NCBI GenBank assembly: GCA_017962175.1
Contig: JAGCVU010000213.1
Span: 1 to 56,151 of the forward strand
DNA from: Bacteroidales bacterium
GTDB taxonomy: Bacteria > Bacteroidota > Bacteroidia > Bacteroidales > UBA3824
Length of the DNA stretch: 56,151 nt
Reading direction: 5' to 3'
Shown: one piece after another, positions 42,696 to 51,051 of the stretch
Position numbering within the stretch: position 1 is the first letter of the stretch
Layout: the number at the start of each line of letters is the position of its first letter
Made by a program: the position numbers and the translations under genes
Notes under the pieces: generated by a model
What the model saw: the letters and a program-made list of their open reading frames with translations, nothing else
Database searches by the model: none
Told to the model about the DNA's origin: nothing

Positions 42696-44363
42696 CTATT
42701 CTCCAAACACAAAGCTTTCAAATGTACAAACCGATTTTTCTTCTTTAGGTGACGAAACAACAAAGAATAGCGCATGTTTGCCAGTGATATTAGCCAATTG
42801 AGGCAATTCTACCGACATCTGTGTAAGCACCTGAGGCATTTCTGGCGTTATCTCTATGCTGCCTATGCATCTGCCGCCGTCAAAGGTCCACGGACGGTCG
42901 ATACAAATATCTATATTACCCTCAATGCCTTGTGGTATAAGGTTGACATACAACCGGATATTTTTTTTACCCTTTGTCTTAGAAAAATTAAAATATTTAT
43001 AACCAACTATAGAACCATCGGTATTGTTTACCACGGGATTGATATTGTTTTTTAATGCTAAAGGTTCTGTAAAATTGGTTTCTGTGCCGTATGCCGAAGC
43101 TATGTACGAACCATAGAACACATTGTTTGGCCATTCGTGCTCCGCTCTTTTAGGTCCGGTATACCAGCATGCAATTCCAGCAGGATGCCATTGGAATGGA
43201 TCAAGACCCTCTGTTTGAAAGCCTTCGGATGTGTATTCGCCCTCCGAAATCACTACTCTGCCGCCCTCGCCCTCTTCTACTTTAACAGTAATTGGGGCAA
43301 CCATAGCCTGACGGGCATATTCGTCTAAACCAGTTTGACGGTGGTAAAAAACCCACCATTTACCATTGATTTCGCAAATACTTCCGTGAGTGTTGCCGCT
43401 AACTGTGGCAGACTCGATAATAGTGCCGTCATCAGCTTTTTCGCGGGCGCGTCCGTCGATAATTGTGCCGCCATATGTCCACGGTCCGAGCGGATGGTCG
43501 CTATATGCGTATGCGAGAGTGTAATTTGATTCGGGCAATCCAAAGTCGCCGTCAGCAGTCCACCTACTGTAAACAAACACGTATTTATCCTTGATTTTGC
43601 GGATCGAAGAAGCCTCAAAAAATCTAAACACCTTGTCCTGCTGATATCCTGGAATCATATCCTCAACAATCTGAGTGCCCTTTTTCACTGTCGCCATAGT
43701 TTCGGGATCGAGTTCGGCGGCATAAGAGCGGCGGAACCCCCAATAGCCATACACACGGCCGTCGTCGTCGACAAACACTGCGGGGTCAAATTCTAAAACA
43801 CCGTTTGTCTTGTTGGGGTTGTTAGGACTCCAGTTGCAAACTTCGAACGGGCCATCAGGACGGGAGCTCTTGGCTACCATTCCGTTACGTCCGGACTCTT
43901 GGTTGTTGGGATAGAGATAATAGGTTTTAGTGCTGTCGCTTTCAATCTTTACAGCAATGTCGGGAGCGTAAAGCATATCGGCAATTTGCTGTTCTTTGCC
44001 TTTTCCATTTTTATCCACCTTAAAAATAACGCCATCATAGCGCCAATTGTTAAGGCTATCGATAGGAGCCGACCATACCACTTGGTTGCGGCCACAGTAG
44101 TTAGAAATCTCGATATCGTGTGAACCATAAAGATACACGCGGTATTTTCCGGGATTGTCGGGGTCTTCAAATACGTAAGGTTCGCCGTCGGGAATATGCT
44201 CCCACAAAGGCATAAACGGGTTGCCGATAACCTCGAAATTGTCAGGCACAGGAATCACTTTGTTATCAGACCCACCGCACGACTGCATAGTACACAATGC
44301 GACAGCCGTTAATGCCAAGCCGCAATTGTATCTATTGATCATTTTTATTGGTTGTAACTTCAT
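42696..44363 (-). CDS. Family 43 glycoside hydrolase lipoprotein
   Basis: This protein has up to 555 aa; the ATG at 44342 (MINRYNCGLALTAVALCTMQ, with lipobox Cys) is a plausible shorter start. It has the five-bladed propeller motifs of GH43: GEPYVFEDPDNPG with the general-base Asp region, YAPDIAV, FDPAVFVDDDGRVYGYWGFR with a second Asp, FFEASSIRKIKDKYVFVYS with the catalytic Glu, and SGNTHGSICEINGKWWVFYH with the metal His. The C-terminal ~130 residues look like a carbohydrate-binding beta-sandwich. GH43 enzymes remove arabinose, xylose or galactose from plant or host glycans. The specificity is not visible. Confidence 0.9.
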   Translation of the reverse strand: MKLQPIKMINRYNCGLALTAVALCTMQSCGGSDNKVIPVPDNFEVIGNPFMPLWEHIPDGEPYVFEDPDNPGKYRVYLYGSHDIEISNYCGRNQVVWSAPIDSLNNWRYDGVIFKVDKNGKGKEQQIADMLYAPDIAVKIESDSTKTYYLYPNNQESGRNGMVAKSSRPDGPFEVCNWSPNNPNKTNGVLEFDPAVFVDDDGRVYGYWGFRRSYAAELDPETMATVKKGTQIVEDMIPGYQQDKVFRFFEASSIRKIKDKYVFVYSRWTADGDFGLPESNYTLAYAYSDHPLGPWTYGGTIIDGRAREKADDGTIIESATVSGNTHGSICEINGKWWVFYHRQTGLDEYARQAMVAPITVKVEEGEGGRVVISEGEYTSEGFQTEGLDPFQWHPAGIACWYTGPKRAEHEWPNNVFYGSYIASAYGTETNFTEPLALKNNINPVVNNTDGSIVGYKYFNFSKTKGKKNIRLYVNLIPQGIEGNIDICIDRPWTFDGGRCIGSIEITPEMPQVLTQMSVELPQLANITGKHALFFVVSSPKEEKSVCTFESFVFGE

Positions 44364-44383
44364 AACTTATGATATTTAAAATG

Positions 44384-44851
44384 TTAAACAATCCGTTTTT
44401 TTCCCAAAAATTTTTTCAAAAGGGAAGAGCACTCATTTTCCAAGACACCACCAACTACCTCAGTTTTAGGATGGAGAATCTTAATAGAATCGTCAGACAA
44501 AGAGTTTTGCAAACGCATATAGCCTTTCTTAGGGTCCGAAGCCCCGAAGACTATCCGCGAAATCTGCGACCACGCCAACGCACCAGCGCACATCAGGCAC
44601 GGCTCAAGGGTAACATACAGCGTTGCGCCGGTAAGATACTTGCCGCCGCTTGCCGCCGTAGCCGAGGTAAGAGCCTGCATTTCGGCGTGCGCGGTAACGT
44701 CGTTGAGGTGTTCGGTGTAGTTGTAGGCTCGTGCCACAATTCGTCCGCCCGACACCACCACGGCACCCACAGGTATCTCGTCTTGCTCAAAGGCTATAGT
44801 TGCCTGTTCGAGCGCGGCTCGCATAAAACGCTCGTCGTCGGTTTGTTCCAT
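44384..44851 (-). CDS. tadA: tRNA adenosine(34) deaminase TadA
   Basis: This 155-aa protein has the cytidine/deoxycytidylate deaminase motifs VTAHAEMQAL (His and catalytic Glu) and VTLEPCLMCAGALAW (two zinc Cys). It converts wobble A34 to inosine in tRNA-Arg. It lies 20 bp before the GH43 gene and 8 bp after the small secreted protein gene. Confidence 0.95.
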   Translation of the reverse strand: MEQTDDERFMRAALEQATIAFEQDEIPVGAVVVSGGRIVARAYNYTEHLNDVTAHAEMQALTSATAASGGKYLTGATLYVTLEPCLMCAGALAWSQISRIVFGASDPKKGYMRLQNSLSDDSIKILHPKTEVVGGVLENECSSLLKKFLGKKRIV

Positions 44852-44859
44852 ATTATCAA

Positions 44860-45285
44860 TTATTTAACCTCAACGGTAAGCTCTGTGTCAGCTTGTCCGA
44901 GACGGTTGTTGTACTGATAGCTGAAATATCCTGGCATCTGATATTTGCCGGCTGACAATTTGCTGTCGGCAGTAAGATCGAATCTTAGTTCCACATTGTT
45001 GCGGTCTACAGGCAGTTTGTACCATTGATAGAGCACCTTGCCATTTTCGTAATAGTAGTTTGCATTGTCGGAACCGCCTGATATCTCCGCAGGTGTAAAG
45101 CCAGATGGTATTTGAATCTGATACTGAGCAAAACACGAAAGATCTAATTTAGAGATATTTACAGTAACGGTAAATTTTTCTCCCGCCTTAATTGTCTGAG
45201 CTGCTGCCACCGAAGCGGTTGGCGATTGCGCATTCGCCATAAATGCAATCAGAACAAACGCAAATATAAAAAATAGTTTCTTCAT
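44860..45285 (-). CDS. Small secreted beta-rich protein
   Basis: This 141-aa protein has a signal peptide (MKKLFFIFAFVLIAFMANAQ) and a beta-sandwich-like body resembling a cohesin or Ig-like fold (IKAGEKFTVTVNISKLDLSC, YQIQIPSGFTPAEISGG, YFSYQYNNRLGQADTELTVE). I do not recognise a specific family. It precedes tadA by 8 bp. Confidence 0.7.
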   Translation of the reverse strand: MKKLFFIFAFVLIAFMANAQSPTASVAAAQTIKAGEKFTVTVNISKLDLSCFAQYQIQIPSGFTPAEISGGSDNANYYYENGKVLYQWYKLPVDRNNVELRFDLTADSKLSAGKYQMPGYFSYQYNNRLGQADTELTVEVK

Positions 45286-45348
45286 ATTAATGATGTTTAT
45301 GTTATTATGTTTATGCCGTAAAGATAGCGTTTTTTTTATAACCTCCTA

Positions 45349-46374
45349 CTATTTATAAAAATTCCTCACAAATCCAAACGTGTCGCCTTTTTTGCGTATC
45401 AGTCCGTGCCATACAGCCTTAAGGAATCCTAAACCATAGGCAGATAACTGCACATACACAGCTATTACCGACAGCAGACCAACTTGAAAACCGTTTTGAC
45501 GCACCGAATCCACAAACACCATCAATGCAAAAAGCACCAACGGCGACACACATATCAATGGTGCGGCTATATTTTTGAATATCAACGCGCTAACCACTGC
45601 CGCCAAAATACAAAAAATATTTCCTAACAAAAATAGCGACGGAAATGTGTGAATAAGTTTCAACGAGCCTTTATGCCTGAGTTTCAAATTAATACGCGCA
45701 CACCCTGAATTGAATATCTGTTTAAAAAACTTTTTAAAGTCGGTTCTGCGCTTATGATAAACAAAGGCGTCTTTTATTAGTTTTGTTGTAAAGCCCTGTT
45801 CTAATATTCTGAGAGTCATATCGATATCCTCTCCAAACCGCATATTAGAAAACCCCGATGTAGCCTCAAACACCTTTCGCGAAAAACCCATATTGAAACT
45901 GCGCGGATGAAATTTTCCAGCCTTTTCGCTTGCTCCGCGAATGCCGCCCGTAGAGAGTATCGAGGTCATGGCATAGCTAATCGCCTTTTGCACGGGCGTA
46001 AAAGTGGGCAAGGCGGCGTCGGGACCACCGTATGCGTCAACATATTCTTTTTCAAGACTTTCGGTAACAATCTTAATATAATCGGGAGGAATAATGCAGT
46101 CGCTGTCGAAAAAAACTATATAATCACCATCGCTGCGTTCCGCGCCGTAATTACGCGTAAGACCAGGACCAGTATTCTGCTTAAAAAAATATTTTATATC
46201 AAGCTTGTTTGAATGATTTTCTATAATATCTTTCGACGGCTTGTCGCTGCCGTCTTCCACTACTATCACATCAAAATTATTAGATGTCTGTTTTTCAAGA
46301 CTATCTAACAATTCGTCTATCTCATCAGGACGGTTATATAGAGGTATTACTATGCTTAATTTCAGATTATCCAT
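45349..46374 (-). CDS. Family 2 glycosyltransferase
   Basis: This 341-aa protein has LKLSIVIPLYNRPDEIDELL, DVIVVEDGSDKPSKD, GPGLTRNYGAERSDGDYIVFFDSD with the DxD motif, and FGEDIDMTLRIL with the ED base. Two or three membrane helices follow at the end (LFLLGNIFCILAAVVSALIF, PLICVSPLVLFALMVF). The ATG overlaps the miaA stop by one nt (TAATG). It probably builds a cell-surface polysaccharide or glycolipid. The operon is LuxC-like, AI-2E, miaA, GT2. Confidence 0.9.
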   Translation of the reverse strand: MDNLKLSIVIPLYNRPDEIDELLDSLEKQTSNNFDVIVVEDGSDKPSKDIIENHSNKLDIKYFFKQNTGPGLTRNYGAERSDGDYIVFFDSDCIIPPDYIKIVTESLEKEYVDAYGGPDAALPTFTPVQKAISYAMTSILSTGGIRGASEKAGKFHPRSFNMGFSRKVFEATSGFSNMRFGEDIDMTLRILEQGFTTKLIKDAFVYHKRRTDFKKFFKQIFNSGCARINLKLRHKGSLKLIHTFPSLFLLGNIFCILAAVVSALIFKNIAAPLICVSPLVLFALMVFVDSVRQNGFQVGLLSVIAVYVQLSAYGLGFLKAVWHGLIRKKGDTFGFVRNFYK

Positions 46375-47279
46375 TAGCCTAAAATTTTACAATTACAATA
46401 ATTGATTATATCATCAACCTTATCCGGCTGAAACCAAACAATATTGTTGTCGCCGTTGAACCACGAAATCTGTTTGCGTGCATATCGGCGTGTGTTGCGC
46501 TTGATAAGTTCTACTGCGGTGCTGAGGTCGGTCTTATTGTCAAAATAATCGAACAACTCTCTATAACCCACAGTGTTGAGCGAGTTTAGATGTTTCAATG
46601 GGTACAACGCACGTGCCTCATCCACAAGGCCCTCTCCTATCATCTTGTCAACTCGCTGGTTTATACGGTTGTGCAGAACTTCTCGTGGCATATTCACGCC
46701 AACTTTAATTATATTAAAACTGCGTTGCTTGGTTTTTCCAGTGCGGAATGTAGAATAAGGTTTGCCAGTTTGAATACTCACTTCCAATGCCTTGATAATA
46801 CGCTTGTGATTGTTCAGGTCGCATATTTTGTAATATTCGGGGTCGAGTTTCAAAAGCATCTCTTGCAATGGCACAATTCCCTCATTATTGAACCTCTGCC
46901 AAAGATTATTGCGAATCTCCATGTCAGGGTCGGGAATCAGGTCGATACCGTTGCACACCGCATCTACATACATCATTGATCCACCGCACATTATCACGGT
47001 GTCGTATTTAGGAAACAGTGTATTTTCTAGAAGGCTTATGACCTCGGTTTCGTACATAAATGCGTTGTAATAATCATTTACAGAGCGAGTTTGAATAAAA
47101 TAGTGCGGTACACGGAGCAACACCTCTTTGTCGGGAACTGCAGTGCCTATGCGCATCTCCTTGAAAATCTGACGGCTATCGGCAGAAATAATCTCTGTGC
47201 CGTAATGTTCGGCAAGATTCACCGCCAAATCGGTTTTGCCGCTCGCAGTTGGTCCCGTTATAATAATAAGGTGTTTCAT
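46374..47279 (-). CDS. miaA: tRNA dimethylallyltransferase MiaA
   Basis: Starting at 47279 (MKHLIIITGPTASGKTDLAV) the protein has 301 aa; the start at 47483 would run through the upstream gene. GPTASGKT is the nucleotide-binding P-loop at residues 9-16, followed by EIISADSRQIF and the tRNA-binding region RYARKQISWFNGD. It adds the dimethylallyl group to A37 of tRNAs reading UNN. Its start overlaps the AI-2E stop by 4 nt (ATGA). Confidence 0.95.
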   Translation of the reverse strand: MKHLIIITGPTASGKTDLAVNLAEHYGTEIISADSRQIFKEMRIGTAVPDKEVLLRVPHYFIQTRSVNDYYNAFMYETEVISLLENTLFPKYDTVIMCGGSMMYVDAVCNGIDLIPDPDMEIRNNLWQRFNNEGIVPLQEMLLKLDPEYYKICDLNNHKRIIKALEVSIQTGKPYSTFRTGKTKQRSFNIIKVGVNMPREVLHNRINQRVDKMIGEGLVDEARALYPLKHLNSLNTVGYRELFDYFDNKTDLSTAVELIKRNTRRYARKQISWFNGDNNIVWFQPDKVDDIINYCNCKILG

Positions 47280-48472
47280 TGTGATAGTTTGCGACGTAGT
47301 TTCAGTAGGTTTTTGGGTTTCCATTGTTGTGGGTCGGGGATCGGCAGCTGCACATCGTTTAGGGCATCGAGCCTCAACGAACGGTCGTGCTGCTTGGCAA
47401 CAAACTCGGTGTAATAGGTTTTTACCATACAAGTAAACGGCAGAGCGGCAAGCAATCCAAGGAAACCGAGCAATTTGCCCCAAATCGACAGAGAGAGCAG
47501 TATCATTGCCGGATTCAGTCCCGTGTTCTTACCCATAATTCGCGGCGTAATTATCAAATCCTGAAGAATTTGCACCACCACAAACACAGCCGCTGTCATA
47601 GCTATCACAGCCCACACCGAAGACCCTGTTTCCAACGAACGGATAATGGCGAGGCAGAGCGCCGGCAGGAAACCGAGTATCTGCATATATGGTATAAGAT
47701 TTAAAAATCCAATCAAAAGTCCGAGCATAAGGCCCATAGGCAACCCTATAATCGAAAAGCCTGCGCAGTAAAGCACTGTTACAATGCCAACCACGCACAA
47801 CTGTCCGCGGAAATAACGGTGCATCTCTATCTCAAACCTTGCTGCGAACTTAAACACAGGACCGCGATAACGGTGAGGAATCAGACGGTGCCAGCCCTGT
47901 TTCAGATTGTCGTAGTCGATCATTATGAAAATCAGGTATAGAATCACGATGGCAAATCCGAGCGAACTTGCAATTACGTTGAAGGTCTTGGAAAAAAACG
48001 CCTGAATTTCGGGAACTATCAAACCCACAACCTTTTCCACAGCCGACGACACATTGTCAGACGAAAGAATATCTTCCAACTCCACATTTTCGGTAAAACG
48101 GTCGAGTATATTGGTTACAAATTCGGGCATCACAGTAAGTTCGTTTTGCCAGTTGTTCTGAATGGCGGTATCCTTAATCAGCTGGTAAAGATGCACGCTT
48201 TCGTCGTAAATCAAAGGCGTAAAAATCATCACCAGAAGAGTAAACAATGCCGCCACCGAAATCAACGTCACCACCACCGAAATAGCTCTATTTTTAAGAA
48301 ACCTCTGGAAAAAATGCACCACTGGGTTGAGCAGATAGGCGAATAAAAACGCCACAGCGAAGGGCAAAAGCACGTTTCGCAGGTAGTAGACCAAAAAAAG
48401 TCCCGCACCTGCCACCGCTATCTTCAAAACCTTCGACACCGCGGTCGAGAATGTAAACTTGCTATCTTCCAT
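47276..48472 (-). CDS. AI-2E family (PerM-type) transporter
   Basis: This 398-aa membrane protein has about eight hydrophobic segments; FAVAFLFAYLLNPVVHFFQ and the AI-2E core GLLIGFLNLIPYMQILGFLP and GNTGLNPAMILLSLSIWG-like regions identify PF01594. Members are poorly characterised exporters of autoinducer-2-like or other small solutes. The gene starts 3 nt after the LuxC-like gene. Confidence 0.9.
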   Translation of the reverse strand: MEDSKFTFSTAVSKVLKIAVAGAGLFLVYYLRNVLLPFAVAFLFAYLLNPVVHFFQRFLKNRAISVVVTLISVAALFTLLVMIFTPLIYDESVHLYQLIKDTAIQNNWQNELTVMPEFVTNILDRFTENVELEDILSSDNVSSAVEKVVGLIVPEIQAFFSKTFNVIASSLGFAIVILYLIFIMIDYDNLKQGWHRLIPHRYRGPVFKFAARFEIEMHRYFRGQLCVVGIVTVLYCAGFSIIGLPMGLMLGLLIGFLNLIPYMQILGFLPALCLAIIRSLETGSSVWAVIAMTAAVFVVVQILQDLIITPRIMGKNTGLNPAMILLSLSIWGKLLGFLGLLAALPFTCMVKTYYTEFVAKQHDRSLRLDALNDVQLPIPDPQQWKPKNLLKLRRKLSQ

Positions 48473-48475
48473 AGT

Positions 48476-49546
48476 TCAGTGGTTCAATGATTTCAAAAAT
48501 TCAACAGTGTCAATTCCATCGGCAAAATCGTTGATCGACGGATGCTGCGATTGTCCGGGAAGAACAGTTCTCAAACCTGCAACAACATCCTTAGACACAA
48601 CGCATTGCAATTTATCAATATCTTGAAAGAGAGTCTGTGCGAGCGTGTTGAAATCATTGTACTCCTCACAGAAAACCACACCCACAGGCGACGACAATCC
48701 GGTATCCTTTTTCAAAAGGAGGAAACCATTGTCTAAAATATCTGCGCCGCTCATCAGATAAACAGCCTTATTATAGGTGTAATTATCTGAATATTTGGCA
48801 TTTGACATAACGTCGCTTTTATGGTAAATTCCCTTAAAAAACAAGTCGTAGTTATACCCTTTTGGAACATAAATCTTTGACACACTGCGACAACCTAGTC
48901 CGTAATAAGCAAAAATATCATCGGCGAGCAAGCGATAGTCATCTTCACACTCTTTGCCCGAAAGCACAGCCACAGAGCTGCGGTTGCTCCTTATTATATT
49001 AGGATACTTAGCAAAATAATAGTCGAAATAGCGAGCCGAATTGTTGCTGCCCGTAGCAATAATGGCGTCAAAAGGGATACGTTCACCCTCCTCCTCCTCT
49101 ATCCTATCGCCAAGTTCAGGTGTGATTATCTTGATAATCTCCAAAACAGAATGGGTAAGCAGGCGGTCTTTCGACGAAGGCTTCACCACCAAACGGCAAC
49201 CTGCCATCAGCACGCACAATATGTCGTGAAAGCATACTAGGGGGATGTTGCCTGCGGCAATCACCTTTACCTTTTTGTCGCATTTGCCAATGTCATTGAG
49301 CTGATACTTGACAGAAAATTGCCTTACAGAATCTTCAGAAAGCATTTCGGCAAGCGATCGGAATTGCATTTTCACAAACTCAGGAGTAAACCATCCATTA
49401 TGATTGCGCGCCACGTCGATGCACTGAGCCAACGCCTCAGCCTGCTGTTCAAAGCCATCGCAGCCATTAAAACTGCCGTCAGCAGCAGCTTTCAATACCT
49501 TTCCTAATATAATAAAAGTGTCAGAATACATTGATTTTGTTAACAT
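48476..49546 (-). CDS. LuxC-family acyl-CoA reductase
   Basis: This protein has about 356 aa with the start at 49546 (MLTKSMYSDTF); 49531 is an alternative, and a GTG at 49564 is less likely. It has the aldehyde-dehydrogenase-like fold of PF05893, with KVIAAGNIPLVCFHDILCVL, CRLVVKPSSKDRLL, ATGSNNSARYFDYYF and YYGLGCRSVSKIYVP, where the Cys is a likely nucleophile. Family enzymes reduce acyl-CoA to aldehydes. In Bacteroidetes its substrate is unclear. It heads the LuxC-AI-2E-miaA-GT2 operon. The 225-bp gap before it leads to the peptide island. Confidence 0.85.
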   Translation of the reverse strand: MLTKSMYSDTFIILGKVLKAAADGSFNGCDGFEQQAEALAQCIDVARNHNGWFTPEFVKMQFRSLAEMLSEDSVRQFSVKYQLNDIGKCDKKVKVIAAGNIPLVCFHDILCVLMAGCRLVVKPSSKDRLLTHSVLEIIKIITPELGDRIEEEEGERIPFDAIIATGSNNSARYFDYYFAKYPNIIRSNRSSVAVLSGKECEDDYRLLADDIFAYYGLGCRSVSKIYVPKGYNYDLFFKGIYHKSDVMSNAKYSDNYTYNKAVYLMSGADILDNGFLLLKKDTGLSSPVGVVFCEEYNDFNTLAQTLFQDIDKLQCVVSKDVVAGLRTVLPGQSQHPSINDFADGIDTVEFLKSLNH

Positions 49547-49651
49547 TACGCCACAAAGGCGCACTATATATATTTCAAAGTGTAAAAATAAATGAAATCT
49601 CTCAATTAAGCAACCCCTTTATGATTGATTCAAAAATAATTATTTTTAACA

Positions 49652-49687
49652 TAAATTTAACAAAAAACCGGTGACAAAATTTAGCGA
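49652..49687 (+). promoter_or_regulatory. Probable promoter and leader motif of peptide gene 1
   Basis: TAAATTTA (49652-49659), followed 28 nt later by TTTAGCGA (49680-49687), matches the arrangement before peptide genes 2 and 10. It is not the usual TAnnTTTG, so it may need another sigma factor or an activator. Confidence 0.5.
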
Positions 49688-49772
49688 TTTACGTAATACA
49701 TAGCACATTAAAGGCTCTGAGCCTCAATGATACAAATAAACTGAGTTACAAACAATTTTAAACACAAACACC

Positions 49773-49940
49773 ATGGAACCGAAAATGCAGGAGCAACTTA
49801 CGGAGTTGACGGAAAAGGAACTTTTGGAGACAGAAGGTGGGTTATTCGGCTTTGGCTTCGGCCTCAGACTTATTATTGCTTTCGCTAGACCAGGCGGTCC
49901 CGGCGACAAAGAACCCAACCCTGGATTCCCCAGGTTATAA
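49773..49940 (+). CDS. GG-leader peptide 1 (glycine/proline-rich core)
   Basis: This 55-aa peptide has a leader of 23 residues ending ELTEKELLETEGG and a 32-residue core. The core begins LFGFGFGLRLIIAFARPGGP, which is hydrophobic with alternating Gly/Phe, and ends in a Pro/Gly-rich tail (NPGFPRL). It differs from the tandem array by its longer, hydrophobic core and lacks Cys and clusters of Lys. The leader ends at a double Gly, the usual C39-type cleavage site. It has its own promoter and a terminator. A bacteriocin or signal peptide is likely. Confidence 0.82.
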   Translation: MEPKMQEQLTELTEKELLETEGGLFGFGFGLRLIIAFARPGGPGDKEPNPGFPRL

Positions 49941-50014
49941 CATTTTTGCACTAACAACGCTATAAATCTATAACCGAACAACAGTATTAAAGACATTATC
50001 ATTACTCTATCCGG

Positions 50015-50058
50015 CTGCCCGAAGCAAATCAAATGATTGCTTCGGGCAGTTGCTTTTT
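50015..50058 (+). terminator. Terminator after peptide gene 1
   Basis: CTGCCCGAAGC (50015-50025) pairs with GCTTCGGGCAG (50039-50049), extended by an imperfect AATC/GATT, and a T-run follows at 50053-50058. The stem sequence (CCCGAAG/CTTCGGG) resembles that of the terminator at 51314. Confidence 0.85.
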
Positions 50059-50150
50059 GATTCGCACTATAAAACAGATGTTTAGGAAACTTCTTAAATT
50101 ATTAATATTTATTTAACTATTAATAAACATTAAATTAACCATGCTGTGCT

Positions 50151-50186
50151 TATCTTTACAGCAAGTTAAAATTCACTTTTAACGAA
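50151..50186 (+). promoter_or_regulatory. Promoter and leader motif of the peptide array
   Basis: TATCTTTACAGCAAGTTAAA (50151-50170) matches 52793-52812 at 18 of 20 positions. A TTTTAACGAA motif follows at 50177-50186. The -7-like TATCTTTA lies 68 nt before the first array ATG, versus 72 nt for peptide gene 10. Confidence 0.6.
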
Positions 50187-50218
50187 ATACTTTTTCTTAA
50201 CATTTAAACTTAATCACC

Positions 50219-50329
50219 ATGGAAATACAAGAACTCGAAGAACTCACCGAACAAGAAATGGTTGAAGTAGAAGGCGGTGTAAGTCCGAAATTAATCTCTG
50301 AAAAAATGAGATCACAAATCCGCGGTTAA
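50219..50329 (+). CDS. GG-leader peptide 2 (array member a)
   Basis: This 36-aa peptide has the leader MEIQELEELTEQEMVEVEGG (20 aa, acidic, double Gly) and the core VSPKLISEKMRSQIRG, basic with two Lys and two Arg. The leader is shared with the next array genes and the core is not. It is the first gene of the array; the next starts 19 bp later. The core is like peptide 4's in the K/L-I/V-S-K pattern. Confidence 0.85.
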   Translation: MEIQELEELTEQEMVEVEGGVSPKLISEKMRSQIRG

Positions 50330-50348
50330 ATTTAAAAACTTCATCGAT

Positions 50349-50456
50349 ATGGAAATACAAGAACTCGAAGAACTCACCGAAACCGAAATGGTTGAAATTG
50401 ATGGTGGAGGTGTTATCAAAGCAGCAAAAAAAGCAGAGAAAAAAGCTAAAAAATAA
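50349..50456 (+). CDS. GG-leader peptide 3 (array member b)
   Basis: This 35-aa peptide has the leader ending ETEMVEIDGG and the core GVIKAAKKAEKKAKK, a lysine/alanine-rich, helix-prone, strongly cationic sequence like a histone-tail or antimicrobial helix. The next gene starts 6 bp later. Confidence 0.85.
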   Translation: MEIQELEELTETEMVEIDGGGVIKAAKKAEKKAKK

Positions 50457-50462
50457 ATCATC

Positions 50463-50552
50463 ATGGAAATACAAGAACTCACAGAAGAAGAAATGGTAGA
50501 GATTGATGGTGGCTTAAGTCAGAATTTAGTCTCAGGAAAAAAGAGAAAATAA
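50463..50552 (+). CDS. GG-leader peptide 4 (array member c)
   Basis: This 29-aa peptide has a shortened leader (MEIQELTEEEMVEIDGG, lacking the second ELE) and the core LSQNLVSGKKRK. The core is only 12 residues and ends in the basic cluster KKRK. It is one of the smallest peptides of the island. The gap to the next gene is 35 bp. Confidence 0.83.
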   Translation: MEIQELTEEEMVEIDGGLSQNLVSGKKRK

Positions 50553-50587
50553 TCATATATTGTTTAACTTTATAATTTTAAATCAAC

Positions 50588-50686
50588 ATGGAACTTCAAG
50601 AACTCACAGAACAAGAAATGGTAGAAGTTGAAGGTGGAGCAGCCATCAGCAAAGTAGGAAACGTTACAGTTAAATTTGTTAAGTAA
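50588..50686 (+). CDS. GG-leader peptide 5 (array member d)
   Basis: This 32-aa peptide has the leader MELQELTEQEMVEVEGG and the core AAISKVGNVTVKFVK, which alternates hydrophobic and polar residues (VTVKFV) like a beta-strand. The gap to the next gene is 28 bp and is part of a 90-bp direct repeat. Confidence 0.83.
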   Translation: MELQELTEQEMVEVEGGAAISKVGNVTVKFVK

Positions 50687-50774
50687 TTTACTAACTATCA
50701 AAAACTTAATTAAAATGGAAATACAAGAACTCGAAGAACTTACCGCTATGGAAATGGTGGAAATCGAGGGTGGC
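50685..50774 (+). repeat. 90-bp direct repeat, copy 1 (copy 2 at 51022-51111)
   Basis: The stretch covering the 30 bp before the ATG and the entire leader of peptide 6 is repeated with only a few mismatches at 51022-51111 before and within peptide 8. The divergence is confined to the core. It documents copying of promoter-proximal sequence plus leader, with core replacement. Confidence 0.85.
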
Positions 50775-50822
50775 TTGAGTTTCAAAGCTCACGGCCAAGT
50801 TCCTCCTCCCCCTCCCCCGTGA
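50715..50822 (+). CDS. GG-leader peptide 6 (array member e, proline tail)
   Basis: This 35-aa peptide has the leader ending TAMEMVEIEGG and the core LSFKAHGQVPPPPPP, ending in six prolines. An oligoproline tail could mimic an SH3-like ligand or form a polyproline II rod. The 46-bp gap to the next gene holds no obvious site. Confidence 0.84.
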   Translation: MEIQELEELTAMEMVEIEGGLSFKAHGQVPPPPPP

Positions 50823-50868
50823 TCGCAAAAAGCTTAAAACACAGTTATAAACAAAAATTTTTTTTCGT

Positions 50869-50961
50869 ATGACAAGAGAAATAGAAATCACCGAACTCAC
50901 CGAAACCGAAATGGTTGAAATAGATGGTGGAGGCGGCTTCAGACCGAAAAAACAAAAGTAA
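50869..50961 (+). CDS. GG-leader peptide 7 (array member f)
   Basis: This 30-aa peptide has a distinct leader (MTREIEITELTETEMVEIDG, then G) and the shortest core, GGFRPKKQK, nine residues with four basic ones and one Phe. The glycine run (DGGGGF) leaves the cut site uncertain by one or two residues. The next gene is 90 bp away. Confidence 0.82.
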   Translation: MTREIEITELTETEMVEIDGGGGFRPKKQK

Positions 50962-51051
50962 AAGTGAGTAGTTACCATCATTACAACAGTAGGTAACGCT
51001 CCAATAATTTGTTTAATAACTAATTTATTAACTATTAAAAACTTAATTAAA

